From Flavobacteriaceae bacterium (GTDB lineage Bacteria > Bacteroidota > Bacteroidia > Flavobacteriales > Flavobacteriaceae), in NCBI GenBank assembly GCA_947482805.1, contig CANKLK010000139.1, forward strand, positions 1 through 5,447: a stretch of DNA of 5,447 nucleotides, written 5' to 3'. A program made the translations under genes and the position numbers. The notes beneath the pieces are model-generated. The model made no database searches, was not told where the DNA came from, and worked only from the letters and a program-made list of their open reading frames with translations. Below, one piece after another: positions 1 through 5,447 of the stretch (the stretch's first letter is position 1; every line of letters starts with the position of its first letter).

Positions 1-1
1 A

Positions 2-238
2 AGCGGTCGTAAATTAGAAGTTTTGACTACTAATTTGGGGTTACATTTTTTTAGTGCTAATTTCTTTAAAGGTGCCGATGTAGGAAAAATGGGGAAGCCA
101 TTTAATTATAGAGAATCGTTTGCACTAGAAACCCAAGACTATAATTCTCCAAATCAAAAATCATTTCCAACGCTTCTTCTCAAACCTAGTGAAAAATACG
201 AAACGTACACTGTTTACCATTTTTCAAACATTGAATAA
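2..238 (+). CDS. galM: Aldose 1-epimerase (galactose mutarotase), C-terminal fragment
   Basis: This is the 3' end of a gene that begins before the window; 78 codons and a TAA stop are present and the frame is open to the left edge. GalM interconverts the alpha and beta anomers of galactose, glucose and related aldoses. The fragment shows the family's C-terminal signature: a strand resembling LEVxTTxxGLxFF, then NFF, then FALETQDYNSPNQ, then FPTLLLKPSEKYETYTVYHF. The Glu of LETQ (codon 128-130) aligns with the catalytic base known in this family; the catalytic His lies upstream of the window. Ending shortly after the YxxxTVYxF strand is normal, so the 3' end is intact. No strong terminator follows. 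It lies 211 bp upstream of the HTCS gene on the same strand, so co-transcription is possible but unlikely. I infer a link to galactose or glucose released by the neighbouring PUL. The family is clear, but exact sugar specificity is not visible. Confidence 0.92.
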   Translation, partial: SGRKLEVLTTNLGLHFFSANFFKGADVGKMGKPFNYRESFALETQDYNSPNQKSFPTLLLKPSEKYETYTVYHFSNIE

Positions 239-274
239 TTAACAGCTCCCTGCTACTTCCGCTTGTTGTTTCAA

Positions 275-285
275 ATTAGTCTAAT
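275..285. repeat. Short perfect dyad ATTAG-T-CTAAT
   Basis: A 5-bp perfect inverted repeat with a single central base lies in the galM-HTCS gap. Its half-sites are the same as the inner and outer ends of the larger dyad centred 36 bp downstream. It is too short and A/T-rich to stand alone as a terminator, and no T-run follows it. A protein-binding site is possible, but this is inferred only from symmetry and from the repeated half-site. Confidence 0.3.
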
Positions 286-304
286 AAAAATTGGATAAAA
301 TTGC

Positions 305-327
305 AATTATTAGTAGTACTAATGATT
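305..327. promoter_or_regulatory. Operator-like imperfect palindrome upstream of the HTCS gene
   Basis: The core ATTAGTA-G-TACTAAT (309-323) is a perfect 7-bp inverted repeat around one base. The symmetry continues outward for three more pairs (AAT at 305-307 with ATT at 325-327) after one mismatched pair (308/324), giving 10 of 11 matched pairs over 23 bp. It is centred about 50 bp upstream of the putative -7 box, a position suited to an activator or repressor site. It is not followed by a T-run, so it is not a typical terminator of galM. The binding protein is unknown. AraC-family domains, such as that of the downstream HTCS, usually favour direct repeats, so a dimeric regulator is the better guess. 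Confidence 0.4.
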
Positions 328-338
328 ACCAAAAAATT

Positions 339-356
339 AAATCAATAACAAATCAA
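339..356 (+). repeat. Two AAATCAA direct repeats, 11 bp apart
   Basis: AAATCAA occurs at 339-345 and again at 350-356, so the copies are offset by about one helical turn. They occupy the place where a -33 element would be expected for the -7 box at 365-372. A protein binding both copies would contact one face of the DNA, as AraC-type activators often do. The surrounding sequence is very A-rich, so chance is a real alternative. Confidence 0.25.
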
Positions 357-364
357 AAAAAATT

Positions 365-372
365 TATCTTTG
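365..372 (+). promoter_or_regulatory. Putative Bacteroidota -7 promoter element (TATCTTTG)
   Basis: TATCTTTG matches the Bacteroidota -7 consensus TAnnTTTG exactly and lies 77 bp before the HTCS start codon. No TTG or TTTG is present about 19-21 bp upstream, where the -33 element should be. The promoter may therefore be weak or activator-dependent, or the match may be fortuitous. Transcription would start a few bases downstream and give an A/T-rich leader of roughly 70 bases. Confidence 0.45.
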
Positions 373-449
373 AATTATTATCTAGATACCCTCTTAGAAA
401 AAGTCAACTTTAGTTTGAAGACATACAATATTACCAATAGAAACGATAA

Positions 450-3400
450 ATGCGAAGAATTCTAACATTACTAATCACATTATTTTTTTGCATCCATTCA
501 TACGGTATACAGCCTAATATTGTTAATTTTAAAAACATAGACAACAAAAAAGGTTTGTCGCAAAATGGCATAACTTCCATATTTCAAGATAGAGATGGGT
601 ATATGTGGTTTGGTACTCACTATGGACTGAATCGTTATGATGGCATCAATATTAAAACGTTTTATGCAGGAAATTCATTCAACGAGCTTTCAGACAATAC
701 TATAAATTCAATTACACAGGATTTTGCTGGTAATATTTGGATTGCTACAGAACAAGGCCTTACTGTTTATAATCCCATTACACATAAATTATACAATTTA
801 AAAAAATACAATCCTAAAAACAGTGTTTTTGGTCAACATATACAATCTATTAAATTGATTGATGGTAAAATTATGTTCACCAGTCAAAATGGACTTTGGA
901 GTATCAGTTCGGGGAAAGAACTTTTTACTGACGAAAACACAAAATCAATTTGCGAAAAGAGTATTCGATATAAAATTCCTTCCAATTTAGACCTTGCATC
1001 TTTAAAAATTTATGAAAAAGATAAAAATGGAAACTATTGGTTGAGTAATAAAAACCAAGTTATATTAACTAAAATAAACGGCAATAAATTAATCGTTTTA
1101 GCTAAAATTCGCATAGAACCCTCAGCGGATGTTACTATATCTGCCTTTTTTCAAGATAACTTTTCTAATATCTGGATAGGCACTCAAAACAAGGGATTAT
1201 TTCATTTAAAAAGAGATAAAGGAAACTATTTAATAACCAAAATTTATCCAAAAAATGATTCGACCGTCAATTTTTCCAGAATAGCAAATATCATTCAAGA
1301 TCATCAAAACAATCTTATTGTGACATCCCGAGCCGACGGGGCTATTAAAATAAATAAAGAAGCTCTCAGAAATAATGATTTTACCTCTTCAACTATTACA
1401 GCAATTGATTTACCTACTAGAAAAATTAAAAGTATTTTTATTTCTCGAGATAAAACCCTGTGGATTGGATCATTAGGTAACGGTGTGTTTTTTCAAAATA
1501 ACTCTGGACTAAAATTTAAAAACTATCAGATTAAAGATTATAAAAACAACTCAATAGTAAGTAATACCCGATCAATTATTAAAGATGAAAATGGAAATTT
1601 GTGGGTAGGTACTTTATTTGAAGGGCTTTTTATTTATGATACTGCCAATCAAACAATAGTGAAGTCAATACTGAATGGGAAATCGATTTTCGCATTATCC
1701 AAAATCGATAATAAACACATTCTAGTAGGCGCCTCTGACGGTTTATATCTAGTCACTTTTGAAAAAAATAATTATATCACTAAAAAACTAAATACGAACA
1801 ATAAGACCAATCCCATTGTTTTTTCAATTGCACATGTCAAAAATCATTACTGGCTAGGAACTGACAATAATCTCATGAGTTTTACATTAACGAATGATTT
1901 TGAATTAATGAATCTTGTCACCTATAAAAATTTGACACCATCCTCTTTAAATTCTATAAATTTCGTCCGTATTGTTAAATATGATCCCACACACAATTTT
2001 TTATGGATTGGAACTCAAACAAAAGGACTCGTTGTAGCCAAATTAAATAACGATTTTGCCATTAAAAATTTTTCCCATTATAATCAAAACCCAAATAGTC
2101 TGGATACTAATGATTATATATGTGACATACTTCTTGACAATAAAAACAATAGTTGGATAGGCACAAAAAAAGGATTGTTTCAAATTAAATTATCTAAAGA
2201 TGGAGTAGCTTCAAAAATAAAAAAATTCACAATTCAAGACGGACTGCCAAGTAATTTAATTCAATCAATCGAAACTGACAAGCAAGGAAATATATGGATA
2301 GGTACGAATAGAGGTCTAGTTAAATTAAATCAAGGGTATAAGACAACAATTTATGACATAAACGATGGTATTCAAAACTATGAATTTTCAGAACATTCCT
2401 CTTATTCCGATTTCAATGGATTACTATATTTTGGAGGTATTGACGGTATTTCAAGTTTTTCTACTAATAAAACAAAACAGGTCAATTACAACGAACCTGT
2501 AAATATTAGTGACATTATTATTAATGGTATAAATGTAAATGATAGAAGACCAAAGAATCATTCTTCAAGCCTCACACTTCGTCATTTCGAAAATAATTTA
2601 AAAATCAACTTTTTATCTCCCAATTACTACAATCAAAAAAATTGTAAATACTCCTATATTTTGGAAGGATTTGATGAAAATTGGTTATTGGCATCTTCTA
2701 CTGTTAATGCAGCGGATTATAAAAATTTACCTGCGGGTAATTATACATTTAAAATAAAAGTATCAAACGAAGATGGAACTTGGGATTCAGACTATACCTC
2801 ATTAATAATTGAAATCAAACCTTCATTTTGGCTCACTTTTCCGGCATTTTGTCTCTACATAATCGTGCTGTATTTTTTAATAATTTCAATTTCATCGATT
2901 ACAAAAAAACGACTCGAGAAAAAAAACAAGGAGCAATTAGAAAAACAATATCATGAGCAGATGGAGAAAATTAATGAATCGAAATTAGAATTTTTTATCA
3001 ACATCTCACATGAAATCAGAACACCCCTAACCCTAATTTTATGTTCTATTGAAAAACTGATTTCTAATTTTAATCTGAATCCCAAACAAGAAAAAGAAGT
3101 ATTAACTATTGACAAAAATGTAAATAATCTTTTGGAATTGACCAATGAATTATTGGCTATTCATAAAATGGAAACTGGTAATTACCAACTAAAAGTTCAG
3201 AAAAATGATATGATTTTGTTTTTAAAAAATATCAAAGTTATTTTCAAGTCTTTGGCAAAATCTAAAAAAATTAAAATCTCGATTGATTCCTTTGAATCGG
3301 AATTATTTATTTGGTTTGATAAAAATGCTCTTGGAAAAATAATGTATAATTTAGTTTCGAATGCCATTAAACACACCAATAATGGGGGTAGCGTTATAAT

Positions 3401-4568
3401 TAGAGCATTCCCTTCTGCGGATAAAGGGTTTTTAATAATTGATGTCATCGATGATGGCTCAGGAATTGATCCTAATTATATTTCTAAAATATTCAATAGA
3501 TTTTACCATCATGGAGGCAATATGGATCGCTATGTTAATGGATTTGGAATTGGATTGTCTTTGACAAAATCAATGATTGAACTTCATAAAGGAACAATTT
3601 CAGTTAGTAGTGAATTGAATATTGGAACTACTTTTACATTGAATTTACCGTTGGATGAAAACGCTTACACTGATGAAGAAAAATCAGATAGATTACTTTG
3701 GGATAATGATATGCCTATAGCTCTTAGTATTGCTAATTATGATCAAGTCAATGAAATTGTCAATACTAAATTAGTTGATAAAAATGCAGATTTCAATGCT
3801 GAAAAACCTACTATTTTATTTGTAGATGACAATAAAGATTTAATTGAAAATATGGCCGATTACTTCATGGATAATTACAACATATATACAGCAGATAATG
3901 GGCAAATAGGTGTTGAAATGGCAAATAAATTGCAACCTGATATAATTATAAGTGACCTGGTAATGCCTATAATGAATGGTATTGAACTATGTGAGATCCT
4001 TAAGAATGATATTAAAACTTCGCATATACCGATAATTCTTTTAACGGCTCAAGGCGATATGAATACTCAATTTGAAGGAGTGAAATCTGGCGCAGACCAC
4101 TTTGTCCCTAAACCTTTTAATATTAAAATTCTAAATATAACTATTAAAAATATAATAGAGTCTAGAAATAAATTTAAAAATCTATTTTTAACTAATAAAT
4201 ACGAGGATGCAAGTGACTTAACCACAAATAGTAAGGACAAAGAATTTATTGAAAAACTACTCAAATATGTTAATGATAATATAGAAGAGGATAATTTGAA
4301 TATTATTAATATTGCAGATGAATTTTTAATGAGTCGTTCAACCTTTTTTAGAAAAGTTAAAATAATAACAGGGAGTACTGGTAAAGAGTTTATAGATTCG
4401 GTGCGATTAAAAAAAGCAACCACACTTTTACTAGAATCAGATCTAAATATTTCTGAAATTGCTTATGCAATAGGTCATTCTAATCCACAGTATTTTTCTA
4501 AGTGGTTTAAAACCCATTGTAAAATGTCGCCTTCAGAATATATTTTGAAAAACAAATCGAAGGACTAA
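450..4568 (+). CDS. Hybrid two-component system (HTCS) sensor kinase/response regulator, AraC-type
   Basis: This 1372-residue protein joins a periplasmic sensor, histidine kinase and DNA-binding regulator in one chain, the usual one-protein HTCS that activates PULs. In order, it has a signal peptide (1 to about 19, no lipobox) and about 14 propeller-blade motifs of the W-[IVF]-G-T-xx-GL type, near residues 53, 97, 143, 197, 242, 290, 338, 385, 425, 468, 519, 569, 616 and 660. These are followed by a Y_Y_Y beta-sandwich (about 685-790), one membrane helix (about 794-817) and a charged coiled-coil linker (820-850). The kinase has its H-box at ISHEIRTP with phospho-acceptor His854, N-box Asn971, G1 DDGSG at 1001-1005 and G2 GFGIG at 1031-1035. 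The receiver (1121-1236) has acidic Asp1126/1127, phospho-acceptor Asp1169, Thr1199 and Lys1221. The AraC domain (about 1265-1368) has two helix-turn-helix units, near 1285-1308 and 1333-1356. All key residues are present, so it should be active. The ATG is fixed by an in-frame TAA immediately before it; there is no Shine-Dalgarno sequence, as is usual in this phylum. I infer that it regulates the convergent SusD-lipoprotein operon; the ligand cannot be read from sequence. Confidence 0.97.
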   Translation: MRRILTLLITLFFCIHSYGIQPNIVNFKNIDNKKGLSQNGITSIFQDRDGYMWFGTHYGLNRYDGINIKTFYAGNSFNELSDNTINSITQDFAGNIWIATEQGLTVYNPITHKLYNLKKYNPKNSVFGQHIQSIKLIDGKIMFTSQNGLWSISSGKELFTDENTKSICEKSIRYKIPSNLDLASLKIYEKDKNGNYWLSNKNQVILTKINGNKLIVLAKIRIEPSADVTISAFFQDNFSNIWIGTQNKGLFHLKRDKGNYLITKIYPKNDSTVNFSRIANIIQDHQNNLIVTSRADGAIKINKEALRNNDFTSSTITAIDLPTRKIKSIFISRDKTLWIGSLGNGVFFQNNSGLKFKNYQIKDYKNNSIVSNTRSIIKDENGNLWVGTLFEGLFIYDTANQTIVKSILNGKSIFALSKIDNKHILVGASDGLYLVTFEKNNYITKKLNTNNKTNPIVFSIAHVKNHYWLGTDNNLMSFTLTNDFELMNLVTYKNLTPSSLNSINFVRIVKYDPTHNFLWIGTQTKGLVVAKLNNDFAIKNFSHYNQNPNSLDTNDYICDILLDNKNNSWIGTKKGLFQIKLSKDGVASKIKKFTIQDGLPSNLIQSIETDKQGNIWIGTNRGLVKLNQGYKTTIYDINDGIQNYEFSEHSSYSDFNGLLYFGGIDGISSFSTNKTKQVNYNEPVNISDIIINGINVNDRRPKNHSSSLTLRHFENNLKINFLSPNYYNQKNCKYSYILEGFDENWLLASSTVNAADYKNLPAGNYTFKIKVSNEDGTWDSDYTSLIIEIKPSFWLTFPAFCLYIIVLYFLIISISSITKKRLEKKNKEQLEKQYHEQMEKINESKLEFFINISHEIRTPLTLILCSIEKLISNFNLNPKQEKEVLTIDKNVNNLLELTNELLAIHKMETGNYQLKVQKNDMILFLKNIKVIFKSLAKSKKIKISIDSFESELFIWFDKNALGKIMYNLVSNAIKHTNNGGSVIIRAFPSADKGFLIIDVIDDGSGIDPNYISKIFNRFYHHGGNMDRYVNGFGIGLSLTKSMIELHKGTISVSSELNIGTTFTLNLPLDENAYTDEEKSDRLLWDNDMPIALSIANYDQVNEIVNTKLVDKNADFNAEKPTILFVDDNKDLIENMADYFMDNYNIYTADNGQIGVEMANKLQPDIIISDLVMPIMNGIELCEILKNDIKTSHIPIILLTAQGDMNTQFEGVKSGADHFVPKPFNIKILNITIKNIIESRNKFKNLFLTNKYEDASDLTTNSKDKEFIEKLLKYVNDNIEEDNLNIINIADEFLMSRSTFFRKVKIITGSTGKEFIDSVRLKKATTLLLESDLNISEIAYAIGHSNPQYFSKWFKTHCKMSPSEYILKNKSKD

Positions 4569-4590
4569 AGAAATTGATATGTTAAGCCAT

Positions 4591-4615
4591 AAAAAATAAT
4601 TACACCCAACGGTAA
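4591..4615 (-). terminator. Weak candidate terminator of the SusD-lipoprotein operon
   Basis: Read on the minus strand, just past the lipoprotein stop, a small hairpin can form from TTACC and GGTGTAA: an ACC/GGT stem with a GTTG loop, extended by A-T pairs past a 2-nt bulge. It is followed by the T-rich tract TTATTTTTT. The stem is short and imperfect, so this may be only a pause site. It is the best candidate in the 57-bp gap between the two convergent genes. No convincing hairpin serves the HTCS transcript. Confidence 0.22.
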
Positions 4616-4625
4616 GGATATAATA

Positions 4626-5384
4626 TTATTCCACCACAATCGTTACCCTGTCTGTATTTCTGTTATAAGTATATTCACTAGCTGATGAAGTGCTATTATA
4701 AATATAACCAGAACCTGAATAATTTTTATCGCTTAATCTAGTTCCCAATAAAGTTACTTCATAAGTCCCTGGAGTACGAAATTTATAGGAATAAGTCAAA
4801 TTATATCTGTTTATAGCTACACCAGTAGAAAATCCCCCTGCAGGAGTTAATAATACACTTAAATTTGTAAAATAAGTTTCCACTAGATTTTGGCAATTAG
4901 CAAAAGTTTTGAGTGTTGGCATTAACTCTCTAATTCTAATTGCTGCAGTATCTTTATAATACGATTTGTCTACTAAGCTCTGTAAGCCATTAATTATAGT
5001 ATTAACATTAAGTGGTGTATTGGGATTTGCAATATTATAAGCTGCAATTTCAGCAGTCAAAATAGGTGTCCAAGTGTCTAAACCAGATTGTTTTAAAACA
5101 TAACTTTCATCATCAATTGTTCTACCTCCTGTAATTACTAAATAACTGTTGGCAAAAACGTGAGAAATTTGCTCTCCAGTGGGTTTGATTTCAATGTCAC
5201 CAGTATAAATCACATAGGTTTCGGCATTACCAGACATTTTAAATGTTACAGTTTCATTAACAGCTACTACTGTTTTATCAGCTTCTAAACTCACCCAGGT
5301 ATCTATTTCATCTTTCTCACAAGAAGTGAAACAAAACAAAATTGATAAAAGCATTGAAATACGTATTGAATATTTGGTTTTCAT
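4626..5384 (-). CDS. Surface-type lipoprotein of a Sus-like operon, putative glycan-binding protein
   Basis: This 252-residue protein has a lipoprotein signal peptide: basic MKTKYSIRIS, a hydrophobic core and lipobox FTSC, with Cys22 as the lipidated residue. The residues after it, EKDEI, fit the X-K-(D/E)2-X surface-export signal described for Flavobacteriia lipoproteins, so display on the outer face is likely. Residues about 30-65 (VSLEADKTVVAVNETVTFKM, then NAETYVIYTGD) resemble the first strands of an Ig/PKD-like domain of the DUF5017 type. Residues about 196-216 (LTYSYKFRTPGTYEVTLLGT) resemble the closing strands of the same fold. About 100 residues between them, including a predicted helical part near 128-175, match nothing I recognise. 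The gene starts 15 bp after the SusD stop and is last in its operon, the position often taken by SusE/SusF-like or other glycan-binding proteins. The first ATG was chosen because the basic n-region precedes the hydrophobic core; no Shine-Dalgarno sequence is present. Glycan binding is inferred from context. No catalytic motif is seen. Confidence 0.85.
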   Translation of the reverse strand: MKTKYSIRISMLLSILFCFTSCEKDEIDTWVSLEADKTVVAVNETVTFKMSGNAETYVIYTGDIEIKPTGEQISHVFANSYLVITGGRTIDDESYVLKQSGLDTWTPILTAEIAAYNIANPNTPLNVNTIINGLQSLVDKSYYKDTAAIRIRELMPTLKTFANCQNLVETYFTNLSVLLTPAGGFSTGVAINRYNLTYSYKFRTPGTYEVTLLGTRLSDKNYSGSGYIYNSTSSASEYTYNRNTDRVTIVVE

Positions 5385-5399
5385 ACTATTTATTTTTAA

Positions 5400-5447
5400 T
5401 TAATTATATCCAGGATTATTAGGTCCTATAGATGGATTTGCAAGTCT
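5400..5447 (-). CDS. SusD/RagB-family outer-membrane lipoprotein, extreme C-terminus
   Basis: Only the last 15 codons and the TAA stop fall in the window; the gene continues beyond the right edge. The reading frame ends in NPSIGPNNPGYN, and a terminal NPGY or NPGW is a frequent ending of SusD-family proteins, which cap a SusC-type TonB-dependent transporter and bind its glycan at the cell surface. The 15-bp spacing to the downstream lipoprotein gene on the same strand and the nearby HTCS regulator support this reading. The call rests on a very short peptide plus context, so the family is likely but not proven. A susC homolog would be expected further upstream, outside the window. Confidence 0.7.
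   Translation of the reverse strand, partial: RLANPSIGPNNPGYN

Noticed and set aside
23..238. A separate 71-residue small protein starting at a TTG codon at position 23
   Set aside because: The frame is open to the left edge and the residues before it (S-G-R-K-L-E-V) continue the GalM fold, so this is the tail of a larger gene.
411..417. TAGTTTG as a second -7 promoter element
   Set aside because: It is one base short of the TAnnTTTG consensus and has no -33 element; TATCTTTG at 365-372 fits better.
239..449. tRNA, riboswitch, CRISPR or insertion-sequence features in the intergenic region
   Set aside because: No cloverleaf, long repeat-spacer pattern, terminal inverted repeat or transposase remnant is visible; only short dyads and A/T-rich sequence are present.
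2951..4423. Open frames on the minus strand at 2951-3145, 3197-3448 and 4067-4423
   Set aside because: They lie antisense inside the well-supported HTCS kinase, receiver and DNA-binding domains, and their translations show no recognisable domain or plausible start context.
450..4568. Possible frameshift or degeneration in the long HTCS gene
   Set aside because: The frame is open throughout, domains follow in the expected order and all catalytic and phospho-acceptor residues are present.
4620..4629. Perfect 10-bp palindrome ATAATATTAT at the lipoprotein stop
   Set aside because: It is entirely A/T with no loop and overlaps the stop codon; it would form only a very weak hairpin and is expected by chance in this composition.

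Overview
The window looks like a piece of a Bacteroidota chromosome, most likely a Flavobacterium-like member of the Flavobacteriia. The reasons are the low GC content, start codons preceded by A/T-rich sequence without a Shine-Dalgarno motif, a TAnnTTTG-type -7 element, and a gene set typical of polysaccharide utilization loci (PULs). These are a hybrid two-component system (HTCS) regulator, a SusD-family C-terminus and a surface-type lipoprotein.

Layout. Positions 2-238 (+) hold the 3' end of an aldose 1-epimerase (galM) gene, including the catalytic-glutamate motif. Positions 239-449 are a 211-bp intergenic region with a promoter-like -7 box, two inverted repeats that share the half-site ATTAG/CTAAT, and a short helically phased direct repeat. 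Positions 450-4568 (+) encode one intact 1372-residue HTCS protein: signal peptide, 14 propeller-blade motifs, Y_Y_Y domain, one membrane helix, histidine kinase, receiver and AraC-type DNA-binding domain. A 57-bp convergent gap (4569-4625) follows, with at best a weak terminator. Positions 4626-5384 (-) encode a 252-residue lipoprotein with a surface-export-like N-terminus. Positions 5400-5447 (-) are the last 15 codons and stop of a SusD-family gene, 15 bp upstream of the lipoprotein gene.

How the genes fit together (inference). The minus-strand genes are the distal end of an operon that probably starts with susC-susD beyond the right edge. SusD and the lipoprotein would bind a glycan at the cell surface and SusC would import it. 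The periplasmic propellers of the HTCS would sense an oligosaccharide released from it, and its AraC domain would activate the operon. The neighbouring galM hints at a galactose- or glucose-containing substrate, but nothing in the window fixes the glycan.

The architecture is a recognisable PUL edge and I see no clearly new system. The least explained items are the middle part of the lipoprotein, which appears inserted into a split Ig/PKD-like domain, and the paired dyads upstream of the HTCS gene.
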